Positions 7,602 through 16,031 of a DNA stretch of 34,594 bases are shown piece after piece; the first letter of the stretch is position 1; each line of letters opens with the position of its first letter. The DNA lies in assembly GCA_947367845.1 (NCBI GenBank), contig CANBES010000015.1, forward strand, positions 1 through 34,594, in the 5' to 3' direction. A program made the position numbers and the translations under genes. Origin of the DNA: an uncultured Clostridium sp. (GTDB lineage: Bacteria; Bacillota; Clostridia; TANB77; CAG-508). The notes below the pieces were generated by a model, which was not told where the DNA came from, did no database searches, and saw nothing but the letters and a program-made list of their open reading frames with translations.

Positions 7602-8117
7602 TTATTTTCTTATTATTCTATTAAATTCTACAACTGTAACGTTATCTGGTATGTTTTTTAAAACTGTTGTATTTGCTCCTATTTTTACATTATTGCCAAC
7701 TTTAATAGGACCTAAAACTTTTGCTCCTGCACCAACCATAACATTATTTCCTAAGTCAGGATGCCTTTTATATTTATCTTTTCCAGTTCCACCTAGTGTA
7801 GAATTATGATAAATAGTACAGTTGTTTCCAATAGTTGTAGTTTCTCCTATAACAATTCCCATACCGTGGTCAATGAATAATCTTCTTCCTATTTTAGCTC
7901 CTGGGTGTATTTCTATACCAGTAAAAAATCTTCCTATTTGTGATACTAGTCTAGCTAAAAATCTTAATTTATGTTTATATAAAAAATGTGCTAGTCTATG
8001 AAATACCAAAATATGAAATCCTGGATATAAAATAATTACTTCTAAAATATTTCTACTTGCTGGGTCTTTTTTCTTTATATTTTTTGCATCTTCATACAAT
8101 TCTTTAAAAACTCTCAT
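7602..8117 (-). CDS. cysE: Serine O-acetyltransferase
   Basis: Makes O-acetylserine from serine and acetyl-CoA, the first step of cysteine synthesis, in the cytoplasm. 171 aa, the short bacterial type without the long N-terminal helical domain. A helical N-terminus with HRLAHFLY leads into the left-handed beta-helix of hexapeptide repeats: [19 protein letters not shown], then [20 protein letters not shown] and [18 protein letters not shown]. The catalytic His-Asp region IDHGMG and the His in YHNSTLGG are present. The C-terminus [10 protein letters not shown] departs from the usual VVGVPGR ending. Start at 8117: AAAGGTG lies 6 nt upstream. It follows mgtC by 46 nt; no cysK is adjacent. Confidence 0.92.
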   Translation of the reverse strand: MRVFKELYEDAKNIKKKDPASRNILEVIILYPGFHILVFHRLAHFLYKHKLRFLARLVSQIGRFFTGIEIHPGAKIGRRLFIDHGMGIVIGETTTIGNNCTIYHNSTLGGTGKDKYKRHPDLGNNVMVGAGAKVLGPIKVGNNVKIGANTTVLKNIPDNVTVVEFNRIIRK

Positions 8118-8163
8118 ACATATCACCTTTATTTATAATATGCATAAGAGTTTTATTTTGATA

Positions 8164-8850
8164 TTATGTTTCCGATACTTCATTAACATTTTTTAATGAA
8201 GTAATTGTTCTTAATAATTCATTTTTCTTAAATCCTTTGTTGTTGTATTCTCCAACTATTTTTATTACTTCATCTTCAGTATCTGATTCATCTTTATTTG
8301 GTCTTTTGATATTTTTTATTTCTACATTGTATTCAGTCAAATTGTCTTCTATTTCAGCTAATGTTTCTTTTACATTTTTGCTAATTTTAACTTTCAATTC
8401 TAATATAGAAAAATGATCTAATCTATCAGAAATTTTATAAGAATAAGATAAAATAATATATGCAACCAATGTTGCTACTATTCCACCTAAATAAAATCCT
8501 GCGCCTATACTTAATCCAATGCAAGTAACAGTTAAAAGTCCTGCTGCTGTTGTTAGTCCTTTTACATTAAACCCATCTCTTAATATTGTTCCTGCACCTA
8601 TAAAACCTATTCCAGATAATAGTTGAGCAGGTATTCTTGATGGGTCTATATCATATAATTCTGACATATATTCTCCGCAAATCATAACTAAAACTGCGCT
8701 TACACCTACTAATGCGTGTGTTCTAAATCCTGCAGGCTTACTCCAAGATGACCTTTCTAGTCCTATTACTCCTGCTAGCACACATCCTAATACTATTTTT
8801 GCAATTGATTGAAACCAAAAAGATGAAGCAATGCTTACTATAACTTCCAT
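8164..8850 (-). CDS. MgtC/SapB-family inner-membrane protein
   Basis: A 228-aa protein. Residues 1-150 hold the MgtC/SapB membrane domain with about four helices and the motifs GLERSSWSKPAGFRTHALVG and GIGFIGAGTILRDG, which are highly conserved in MgtC. Residues 150-228 form a cytoplasmic ACT-like domain with a charged DESDTEDE stretch. MgtC proteins are linked to growth at low Mg2+ and to control of F-type ATP synthase in pathogens; in Clostridia the role is not settled. SD GGGGAT is 5 nt before the ATG. Lies 65 nt after uvrB and 46 nt before cysE, so the three may form one transcript. Confidence 0.9.
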   Translation of the reverse strand: MEVIVSIASSFWFQSIAKIVLGCVLAGVIGLERSSWSKPAGFRTHALVGVSAVLVMICGEYMSELYDIDPSRIPAQLLSGIGFIGAGTILRDGFNVKGLTTAAGLLTVTCIGLSIGAGFYLGGIVATLVAYIILSYSYKISDRLDHFSILELKVKISKNVKETLAEIEDNLTEYNVEIKNIKRPNKDESDTEDEVIKIVGEYNNKGFKKNELLRTITSLKNVNEVSET

Positions 8851-8915
8851 TTTTATCCCCTTCCATACTTATCTTCTATATTTAAAACTTAACATACTTT
8901 ATCCTAAAAGTAAAG

Positions 8916-10878
8916 TTAATCTTGTATCAATTTTTCAAGTTCTCTAATTTTATCTCTAAGTTCTGCCGCTTTTTCAAATTCCATTTGAGCTGCATATGTT
9001 AACATTTCATCTGTTAGCTTCTCTATTGTTACTTTTATGTCTTCTTCTTTTTCTAATTTATACTCTACTTCTATATCATCTACTTTTGTTATGGAAATTG
9101 TATCTCTTACAGATTTATTAATTGTTTTTGGCGTAATGTTGTGTTTTTTATTATATTCTTCTTGAATTTTTCTTCTTCTATTTGTCTCTGTTATTGCTTT
9201 ATCCATAGAATCTGTTAATTCGTCAGCATACATTATAACTGTTCCATCTGTATTTCTTGCAGCACGTCCTATTGTTTGTATTAGTGACCTTTCTGAACGC
9301 AAGAAACCTTCTTTATCGGCATCTAATATTGCAACAAGTGATACCTCTGGAATATCTAAACCTTCTCTTAAAAGATTTATTCCAACTAAAACGTCAAATT
9401 CTCCGAAGTCTTAAATTTCTTATAATTTCCATTCTCTCTAATGCTTTTGTGTCTGAGTGCATATAATTAACTTTTATTTCTAGACTTTTTAAATATTCAG
9501 TTAAATCTTCTGCCATTTTTTTAGTTAGTGTTGTAACTAGCACTCTTTCTTTTCTTTCAACTCTTATTCTAATTTGTTCTATCAAGTCATCTATTTGATT
9601 TTCAACAGGTTTTACTTCTATTTTAGGGTCTAGCAATCCTGTTGGCCTTATAATTTGTTCTACAACATTGTCTTTTGCGTGTTCCTTTTCATAATCTGCT
9701 GGTGTTGCACTAACAAATACTACTTGATTTATTCTTTGCTCAAATTCTTCAAATTTTAATGGTCTATTGTCAAATGCAGATGGTAGTCTAAAACCATAGT
9801 TTACTAACGATTCTTTTCTTGCTCTATCACCATTATACATTGCTTTTACTTGTGGTATTGTTGCATGAGACTCATCTATTAATAACAAAAAGTCATCTGG
9901 AAAATAGTCAAATAATGTATATGGCGGACTTCCTTCCTCTCTTCCGCTTATGTGTCTTGAATAGTTTTCTATTCCTGAACAAAATCCTGTTTCTTTCATC
10001 ATTTCCATATCAAAATTTGTTCTTTCTTCTATTCTTTGTGCCTCGATTAATTTATTTTTAGATTTGAAATATTTAACTCTCTCCTGCATCTCTTTTTCTA
10101 TTGTCCCTAAAGCTCTTTCCATTTTGTCTTTTGTTGTTACATAATGTGATGCTGGCGAAATTAGGATATGTTTTCTTGTTCCTGTCGCTTTTCCTGTTAA
10201 TGGATTTATTTCAGTTATTTTTTCTATTTCATCTCCCCAAAATTCAACTCTTACTGCGGATTCGCTTTGGTCTGATGGATATATTTCAACTATATCTCCT
10301 TTAGCTCTAAATGTTCCTCTTTTGAAGTCTATTTCATTTCTTGTATATTGCATTGTTATTAATTTTTTTAGTACTTGGTCTCTTGGTTTGTTCATTCCTG
10401 CTCGTAAAGATAACATCATCTCTTGGTAGTCAACAGGGTCTCCTAATCCATATATGCATGAAACCGATGCTACTATTATTACATCTCTTGATTCAAATAA
10501 CGAAAGAGTTGCTGAGTGCCTTAGCTTGTCTATCTCATCATTTATTGAAGAGTCTTTTTCTATATATGTATCTGTTGATGGTATATAGCTTTCGGGTTGA
10601 TAATAATCATAATAACTTACAAAGTACTCTACGTTATTCTCAGGGAAGAATTCTTTGAATTCTGAATATAATTGTCCTGCTAATGTTTTGTTATGTGCCA
10701 AAACTAAAGTTGGTTTTTGTACTTTGTTTATTATGTTTGCCATTGTGAAGGTTTTTCCAGAGCCTGTTACTCCTAGTAATGTCTGGTATTTTTTACCTTC
10801 TTCTATTCCTTTGCTTAAATATTCTATTGCTTGTGGTTGGTCGCCTGTTGGCTTGTAATCTGAGTGTAATTTAAACAT
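8916..10878 (-). CDS. uvrB: UvrABC excinuclease subunit B, +1 frameshift at CGG codon
   Basis: Damage-recognition helicase of nucleotide excision repair, 653 aa with the frame change. Walker [11 protein letters not shown] near residue 40, the beta-hairpin region [12 protein letters not shown] near 95, DESH in LLIDESH near 340, helicase motifs VSATP and [19 protein letters not shown], and a C-terminal UVR domain ([17 protein letters not shown]). The first frame runs to an in-frame CGG (9403-9405, codon 492) in ...RNLRL-CGG and stops three codons later. Skipping the C gives [19 protein letters not shown], the invariant UvrB sequence. Length is 3n+1. The start at 10878 is fixed by AGGAGG 5 nt upstream and by the conserved [14 protein letters not shown]. 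Confidence 0.95.
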
Positions 10879-10913
10879 TTTTCCTCCTAGTTTAATTAAG
10901 AACCATTGTTTGC

Positions 10914-10942
10914 ATTCTATCACGATAATTAATTAATGTCAA
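10914..10942 (-). promoter_or_regulatory. Promoter of uvrB
   Basis: Minus strand TTGACA (10937-10942), 17-bp spacer, TAGAAT (10914-10919). The start is expected near 10907, 29 nt before the uvrB ATG. I see no good LexA box (GAAC-N4-GTTC) here. Confidence 0.75.
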
Positions 10943-10973
10943 TACATTGTTTTATAGTACCTGTTTCATTATA

Positions 10974-11000
10974 AAAAGCACAATTATTAATTGTGCTTTT
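10974..11000. terminator. Intrinsic terminator after the 11009 gene
   Basis: 12-bp perfect stem AAAAGCACAATT (10974-10985) / 10989-11000 with a 3-nt loop. It ends the minus-strand gene 11009-11239 before the uvrB promoter. Confidence 0.75.
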
Positions 11001-11008
11001 CGTTTCTT

Positions 11009-11239
11009 CTAAAATTTGTAAGTTTTGTAGAAAGAAGCATAATCTGTGACATATTCTTCAGGATTTCCTTTTTCGTCCTGAACCAAAATCAAAATAGTTT
11101 CTTCATCTAATATTTTTGCCCAAAATGAAAAGTTGAAGTCTTCATATTGACGAAGATGTTTATCTCGGGGATGAACTTGTGTGTATGCATCTTCTTTCAA
11201 ATGTTTCCGAATAGAATTACAAATTGTAGATTTAAACAT
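11009..11239 (-). CDS. Orphan 76-aa protein with in-frame CGG
   Basis: Unrecognised small soluble protein: MFKSTICNSIRKHLKEDAY at the N-terminus, then an acidic, aromatic-rich part with FSFWAKILDEET and a C-terminal VTDYASFYKTYKF. GGAGGT lies 5 nt before the ATG and a terminator follows, so it is a complete transcription unit. Codon 11 is CGG (11207-11209) after ATT, the same heptamer ATTCGGA found at the frameshift sites; a +1 shift here would end the protein after three more codons. Other Arg codons are CGA and CGT rather than AGA. Probably acquired from an organism that reads CGG as Arg. Confidence 0.7.
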   Translation of the reverse strand: MFKSTICNSIRKHLKEDAYTQVHPRDKHLRQYEDFNFSFWAKILDEETILILVQDEKGNPEEYVTDYASFYKTYKF

Positions 11240-11312
11240 AATGTACCTCCATAGCCATTTGGCTTTTATGTATACTATTATAACATATAATTAAACTTTT
11301 AGCAAGTACTTA

Positions 11313-12200
11313 TTATCTGTCAATTTCTATCAATTCATAATCTTTTGTTCCAACATCTATTTCTGCAGCTGAATCAATTGTATGAGTCCCATTTTGTCTT
11401 TCTACTCTAGCTAAGAAATGCGCTTTTCCTTCATCACTTGAATTTTTCACTAAATCTATACAAGCTTGGTCAATTGCAACTGGATCAAGTGAAGCTAAAA
11501 TTCCTATATCTTTCATACATGGATCTTCTGCTACTGCGCAACAATCGCAATCTACTGACATATTGCACATTACGTTAATATATACAATGTTTCCTTTAAA
11601 ATATTCTACTACTGATGAAGCACTATCTGCCATTGCTTCTAAAAATTTATTTTGTTCTGCTACATTATCCCATAATTTAGTTTGGTCTTTTGTCACTCCT
11701 GCTGAATGTATCCAACTTTTTCCTGCTGATGAAGCACATCCAATTGATAATTGTTTTAATGCTCCACCATATCCACCCATTGGGTGTCCTTTAAAATGCG
11801 ATAATACTAACATTGAGTCATAGTTAGCCATATTTTTTCCCACATAATTTTCTTTTATTACTTTTCCATTAGGTATGTCTAAAACTAAGTCATTTCCTTC
11901 TGCATCCATAATGTCTACATCAAAATATTTTGTCCATCCATGTTCTTCCATTAATTGTTTATGTTTTTCAGTATTATTTCTTTGTCCTTCATATGCTGTG
12001 TTACATTCTACTACTGTTCCATTTACTTTTTCTACTATTGCTTTTACAAATTCAGGTCTTATATAATTTTGATTTCCTTTTTCTCCTGAATGTAGCTTAA
12101 CTGCAACTTTTCCATTTAAGCTTTTTCCTAAAGTTTCATAAATTTTTATAACACTTTCTGGTGTTATCTCTCTGCTAAAATATACTTTTGACTTTTCCAT
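11313..12200 (-). CDS. DUF362 domain-containing protein
   Basis: A 295-aa DUF362 protein without the C-terminal ferredoxin domain that some members carry. Typical features: KVAVKLHSGEKGNQNYIRPE near residue 30, LVLSHFKGHPMGGYGGALK near 135, a Cys-rich segment CNMSVDCDCCAVAEDPC near 212-228, and GILASLDPVAIDQACID. The Cys cluster suggests a metal or Fe-S site. The biochemical role of DUF362 is not established. SD GGGAAG is 6 nt before the ATG. Lies 30 nt downstream of the AIM24 gene, so the two are probably cotranscribed. Confidence 0.88.
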   Translation of the reverse strand: MEKSKVYFSREITPESVIKIYETLGKSLNGKVAVKLHSGEKGNQNYIRPEFVKAIVEKVNGTVVECNTAYEGQRNNTEKHKQLMEEHGWTKYFDVDIMDAEGNDLVLDIPNGKVIKENYVGKNMANYDSMLVLSHFKGHPMGGYGGALKQLSIGCASSAGKSWIHSAGVTKDQTKLWDNVAEQNKFLEAMADSASSVVEYFKGNIVYINVMCNMSVDCDCCAVAEDPCMKDIGILASLDPVAIDQACIDLVKNSSDEGKAHFLARVERQNGTHTIDSAAEIDVGTKDYELIEIDR

Positions 12201-12230
12201 TTTTATCTTCCCTTTCTAAATTTAAAATTA

Positions 12231-12921
12231 TTATCTAGAGCTTGGCATATATGGAATTAATCTTCCAGCAAATTCATTAAAGTTTTGAGATTGTAAAATT
12301 ACTCTTCCTGGTCCTACAAGTTTTGTTAAGAATAATCCTTCTCCTCCTAAGAAGATATTTTTAAATCCTTTTACTGTTTCTACTTCATAAGATACTGTTG
12401 GCTCAAATGCTACAACATTACCTGTATCTACTTTTAATACTTCTCCTGGTTGTAGTTGTTTTTCTATTGCGTCTCCATCAACTTCTAAGAATAATTTTCC
12501 ATTACCTGTTGCTTTTTGTAAGATAAATCCTTCTCCTCCAAATAGCCCTGCACTAAATCTTTTTGTAAATGCTACTTGTGTATTTACACTTTGTTCAGCA
12601 CATAAAAATGCTCCTTTTTGTAACATAATTCCTGCTTGCATTTCAGCTAGGTTAACTGGTATTACATTTCCTGGTACTGTTGAACCAAATGCTACTGTTA
12701 CTCCATCTTTTGTTGCTGTATAGTTCGCCATAAAGATAGATTCTCCTGAAAACATTCTTCCTAAGCTTTTCATTACTCCGCCTCTAGCGTTTGTTTTCAT
12801 TTCTATACCTTCTGATTGGTATACCATATACCATCCCCCCTGATTGTGTGTATACAGATTCTCCTGCGTTTAATTTCATTTCTACTAATGGTACTGTTTG
12901 TCCTATTATTTTGTAGTCCAT
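12231..12921 (-). pseudogene. AIM24-family protein broken by a 7-bp tandem duplication
   Basis: An AIM24/TIGR00266-type beta-sandwich protein (227 aa if intact). The N-terminal piece starts at ATG 12919-12921 with AGGAGG upstream and reads to ...YTQSGGM. Then ATACCAT is repeated in tandem (12821-12827, 12828-12834), shifting the frame; the first frame soon meets a stop. The rest (GGEGLFLTKLVGPG, GFKNIFLGGEG) is intact and open from an ATG at 12825-12827. Removing one 7-bp copy gives SGGMVYQSEGIEM, with the spacing I expect for the family. A G6 run next to the duplication is a second possible cause. Cause and function are uncertain; the downstream ATG could give an N-truncated protein. Confidence 0.8.
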
Positions 12922-12989
12922 TTTTTATTCCTCCTTTTATTTCTTTTGTTATATTATATAAATAATTGTTTTATTATGCAATATTTTTA

Positions 12990-13865
12990 TTATTTTATTT
13001 TTAAAAAATTTATAATTTGCTTTGCTAGTTCTTTTCTTCTGTTTTTATAGCCATGATCTGCTCCATCAATATAATTTATATCCTTATTTGGATTTTTTAT
13101 TATATCATTTAACATATTGACCAAATCTTCTGCTTTTTGCAATATCATTTCATTAACATTTCCCCATCTCATAAATAAAGGAACATCAATATTATTTAGT
13201 ATTTCTAACTCGTTATCTTTTCCATAACTTGCAAAATCTATTTCTTCGTTATCTCTTGCATAACGCAAAAATGTTTTTACACTTACTGGATGTATAAATG
13301 CTTCTTTTGGCATTAATTCGTTTTGTTTTCCTCCGTGTTCTAGTTTTTCTGCATATTCTATATAACTATTTAACTTGTCCCCTAGATATATACTTAATGT
13401 CCCTGAAATGTCTACTAGTGATAATAGTATAACTCCTTTTATATTTTCTAAAATGTCACTCGTTTCTTCTTTTAGTTTGTTGTATGTGTATACTATTTTG
13501 GTACATCCTAGGCTATGTCCTTGTAAATATATATTTTTATATCCTAGTTCTTTTAGTTTGATAATTGCACCTTTTATGTCTTCGTATCCTTCTAGTACGT
13601 CCTCATAACTAGTTCCGCCTAATAGTTTCTTTCCGTCTGTATTTCTTTTTATGTATTTTGCAAGTTCACTTCCTCTGTTGTTGAAACAAAAGTAGTCTAT
13701 CTTGTTTGCATTTGCTTGTTTTGCTATTATTTCGTCTCTTTCTTTCATGCAATTACTGCTCATTCCATGTACTGCAAGTATAATTCTTTTTGTTTCGCTT
13801 TTGGAATTGTATAATATTCCGTTTAGTTCTATTCCGTCAGTTGCTAAAAATTTTATTAATTTCAT
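12990..13865 (-). CDS. Alpha/beta-hydrolase (serine hydrolase)
   Basis: A 291-aa alpha/beta-hydrolase. Strand-oxyanion region ILAVHGMSSN near residue 30; nucleophile elbow GHSLG near 117 (catalytic Ser); catalytic His in DGADHGY near 272. The acid would be expected around VPLFMRWGN near 230, where the usual Asp is not obvious. No signal peptide, so cytoplasmic. Substrate unknown; such proteins are typically esterases or acylpeptide-type hydrolases. SD GGAGAAAAACA before the ATG. Only 13 nt after the 2H phosphoesterase gene, so the two form an operon. Confidence 0.88.
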   Translation of the reverse strand: MKLIKFLATDGIELNGILYNSKSETKRIILAVHGMSSNCMKERDEIIAKQANANKIDYFCFNNRGSELAKYIKRNTDGKKLLGGTSYEDVLEGYEDIKGAIIKLKELGYKNIYLQGHSLGCTKIVYTYNKLKEETSDILENIKGVILLSLVDISGTLSIYLGDKLNSYIEYAEKLEHGGKQNELMPKEAFIHPVSVKTFLRYARDNEEIDFASYGKDNELEILNNIDVPLFMRWGNVNEMILQKAEDLVNMLNDIIKNPNKDINYIDGADHGYKNRRKELAKQIINFLKIK

Positions 13866-13878
13866 TGTTTTTCTCCTT

Positions 13879-14277
13879 TTATAGTTCTATTTTGAATTCT
13901 ATTATTGACTCTTCGTTTTCTCCTATACACTCAACAATTACATTATCTACTGTAGTTTCAAATGTTTCTTTTAAATCTATATTTGTGTCAATTTCGTCTA
14001 TAGTTCCTAATGTTATATGTGGTATATAATTTGATGGACTAGGAATTTTTAATACTTTTTCATAAATGTCATTATGATATCTACATAGAATTTGTTTTAA
14101 TTGTTCTTTTAGCTCTTCATTTGAAATTGATAGGTTAAAAGGAAATGCTATTGTGATATGTGGTGGTATTATATTTGCTAACTCATCATATTTATTTCTA
14201 ATTGCTTGTATCTTTTCAATTTCTTTAAATTTTGGAAATATTAATATATCCCTTTTTCCTGCATTTATATAATTCAT
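13879..14277 (-). CDS. 2H phosphoesterase (2'-5' RNA ligase/LigT-like)
   Basis: 132 aa. Two HxT/S motifs, HITIAFPF near residue 40 and HITLGTID near 90, define the 2H phosphoesterase superfamily, whose two histidines hydrolyse or ligate 2',3'- or 2'-5'-linked RNA ends and cyclic phosphates. It is shorter than Escherichia coli LigT and closer to the YjcG/CPDase-like stand-alone members. SD AAAGGAGCAAAA before ATG. First gene of a pair with the alpha/beta-hydrolase at 12990-13865. Confidence 0.85.
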   Translation of the reverse strand: MNYINAGKRDILIFPKFKEIEKIQAIRNKYDELANIIPPHITIAFPFNLSISNEELKEQLKQILCRYHNDIYEKVLKIPSPSNYIPHITLGTIDEIDTNIDLKETFETTVDNVIVECIGENEESIIEFKIEL

Positions 14278-14431
14278 TTTTGCTCCTTTATTCTACCCTA
14301 TTCTCTTTTTATAAAGTGCTATCAATTAAATAATTAAATTCATCCTCTCAAATATATCATACTTTTATTTTTTTCTCAATCAAATTACAAAACCATTTTA
14401 TCGTCTTCCTTTTTTATTTTTAAACAAATTA

Positions 14432-14460
14432 AAAAAGATTCCAATTGCTGAAATCTTTTT
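14432..14460 (-). terminator. Intrinsic terminator of the 14472 gene
   Basis: Stem AAAAAGATT (14432-14440) / AATCTTTTT (14452-14460) with an 11-nt loop and a T-tract on the minus strand, 12 nt after the stop of the zinc-ribbon gene. Nothing else seen in 14278-14431. Confidence 0.65.
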
Positions 14461-14471
14461 AGGATTACTAA

Positions 14472-14957
14472 CTACCCTTCTATAAAATATTCTATTCCCA
14501 TAATCTTTTCACCGGATCTTACTCCATTGTCTATAATAGTTTCGTCTAGTACTTGAATTATTTCTATTTCTCCTTTGCTGTTATAGTGAGTTGCTGTGCA
14601 ACGACCTAATCCATCTCCAAACAAATTGGTTACTTGATATATAGCATTACAATGTGGACAATTTAGAATAATTCCTTTATCAATAATTCCTTTAAATACA
14701 ACTTTTCCACACGCATTACAATACCATGTTTTTGCATGCTGATTAATATAAATCATATCTAATATACGGTATTTTCGATAATACCTGCTCTCAACTTTAT
14801 GATAAAAAAATCTCAATATTCGTCGTGTTGGACTAATTTTAGTTAAAATCTTTCCTATCTTAGACATAATTTTATAGAAACTTCTAAGTACAATATATTC
14901 AAACTTATTGAAAATGTGTTTATCATAATTTCTAATTTTAATATTGTTGACTTTCAT
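14472..14957 (-). CDS. Zinc-ribbon protein of unknown function
   Basis: 161 aa, family not recognised. The N-terminal 75 residues are strongly basic and aromatic (repeated YR/RY, RRILRFFYHK) and could bind nucleic acid or membrane. A zinc-ribbon follows: WYCNACGKVV ... LNCPHCNAIYQV, two CxxC knuckles near residues 79-82 and 99-102. The last 50 residues look like a small beta domain (TATHYNSKGEIEIIQVLDE). SD AAAGGATGG is about 6 nt before the ATG. Own terminator downstream; monocistronic. Confidence 0.7.
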   Translation of the reverse strand: MKVNNIKIRNYDKHIFNKFEYIVLRSFYKIMSKIGKILTKISPTRRILRFFYHKVESRYYRKYRILDMIYINQHAKTWYCNACGKVVFKGIIDKGIILNCPHCNAIYQVTNLFGDGLGRCTATHYNSKGEIEIIQVLDETIIDNGVRSGEKIMGIEYFIEG

Positions 14958-15153
14958 ATGTCGCCATCCTTTCTAGTTTTTTCTATGAAACTCTACAATT
15001 CTTGTTAGGTGTTAATCTTAGAATAAAATTTTATATAAGGCTCTCCTTTCTAATATAATATACAGCATTTATTATATCATTATTCTAAATAATTATCAAC
15101 TTTTTTATAAAATTGAAATCTTTTTACGATTATTCTATAGTTATTTCTCTCTT

Positions 15154-15519
15154 TTAGTAATATTGATACCTATTAGCCATATTACCTACATTTCCTATAT
15201 TCCCCATATTATTCATAGTTCCATAAAACCCTGTTGTTGAAATTGTAATAAATTTTATTGCATATATATCACAATAAACTAAACTATCATTTTCAAATGA
15301 ACGTAGCAAAATATAGCTTGCTCCAACATCTTGTAATATTCCTATTCTGTCAACTAAATTGTTTGTTCCTATTAGGAATTCTACTCTCATTAATTTTCCT
15401 ATTTGTTCTCTTAAAAATGCTGGTGTATAAATGGGGTTGGTTAAAATCTCTGGTGAGTTTTGGTTAATATCTACTTGTCTTGTTTCTCTTTTGTCTGTTC
15501 TCTCTTCTGAACTTGCCAT
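15154..15519 (-). CDS. gerQ: Spore coat protein GerQ-like
   Basis: 121 aa. A short variable polar N-terminus, then the GerQ core: YTPAFLREQIGKLMRVEF, GTNNLVDRIGILQDVGASY and YCDIYAIKFITIS. The end is low-complexity (MNNMGNIGNVGNMAN), as in coat proteins. In Bacillus, GerQ is needed to place the cortex hydrolase CwlJ in the coat and is cross-linked by transglutaminase. SD AAAGGAGG is 7 nt before ATG, and the gene starts 13 nt after cwlJ, which strongly supports the call. Expression is expected in the mother cell during sporulation. Confidence 0.85.
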   Translation of the reverse strand: MASSEERTDKRETRQVDINQNSPEILTNPIYTPAFLREQIGKLMRVEFLIGTNNLVDRIGILQDVGASYILLRSFENDSLVYCDIYAIKFITISTTGFYGTMNNMGNIGNVGNMANRYQYY

Positions 15520-15532
15520 ATTTTTCCTCCTT

Positions 15533-15979
15533 TTATGTTTGGGAATATTTGCTTGTTGGTCTGTAAAAACAATGTTCTCCTAACCTTGTGTGTAACGTTC
15601 CTGAGCCATTGCTTGGAAATGTTGACCCACAACTTGGCCTAAATGGGTTTAAGTACCATAGGCAGTTTCCTATTTCGTTTAATTTGTTCCCTGCTAATGC
15701 CCAGTCTGCAATGTAGTAGTGAACTTCTGTAGGTGTCATATTGTAAATGTTTTGTGGATTATATTGATTCCTTATTGTTTCTCTTGCACAGTCATATTGC
15801 CCTTCTTGAAATATAATGTTTCTTATATTCCCTCCTTGTGAGATTCTTGCATATTCCCCTTCTGTACTGTTTGTTCTGTTTAGTGTCACTGTGGCAACTG
15901 CTTTCATTCCATTGTCTCCCTCTCCACCTGCCTCGCATTGTACTATTCTTGCTAATAGTTCTCTTTCTGAATATGCCAT
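15533..15979 (-). CDS. cwlJ: Spore cortex-lytic enzyme CwlJ
   Basis: 148-aa SleB/CwlJ-family (Hydrolase_2) lytic enzyme that degrades muramic-lactam peptidoglycan of the spore cortex at germination. The catalytic Glu is in the CEAGGE motif (residues 15-20); the conserved VATVTLNR, ISQGG, a Tyr/Asp-rich PTEVHYYIADWAL and CLWYLNP segments follow. It has no signal peptide and no peptidoglycan-binding domain, as expected for CwlJ (SleB has both). The SD AGGAG (15989-15993) lies in the 3' arm of a terminator-like hairpin formed with the upstream ATPase transcript. Cotranscribed with gerQ. Confidence 0.92.
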   Translation of the reverse strand: MAYSERELLARIVQCEAGGEGDNGMKAVATVTLNRTNSTEGEYARISQGGNIRNIIFQEGQYDCARETIRNQYNPQNIYNMTPTEVHYYIADWALAGNKLNEIGNCLWYLNPFRPSCGSTFPSNGSGTLHTRLGEHCFYRPTSKYSQT

Positions 15980-15982
15980 AAA

Positions 15983-16027
15983 AAATCACTCCTAATACCT
16001 TTATTATATTCAGTATTGGAGTGATTT
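15983..16027 (-). terminator. Terminator-like hairpin that also sequesters the cwlJ SD
   Basis: Arms 15983-15998 and 16013-16027 form a 15-bp stem with one bulge and a 14-nt loop; T6 follows on the minus strand. It lies 5 nt after the ATPase stop and ends just before the cwlJ ATG, with AGGAG inside its 3' arm. The loop holds AATATAATA, which resembles a sigma-E/K -10. A transcript starting inside the loop would free the SD; a read-through transcript would hide it. Confidence 0.6.
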
Positions 16028-16031
16028 GTGC

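Noticed and set aside
10878..10942. LexA/SOS box at uvrB
   Set aside because: No GAAC-N4-GTTC-like sequence occurs around the clear sigma-A promoter.
12231..12827. Accepting the AIM24 protein as starting at the ATG 12825-12827
   Set aside because: The family needs about 30 more N-terminal residues, and these are encoded directly upstream with the proper SD; the internal ATG lies in the duplicated ATACCAT copy.
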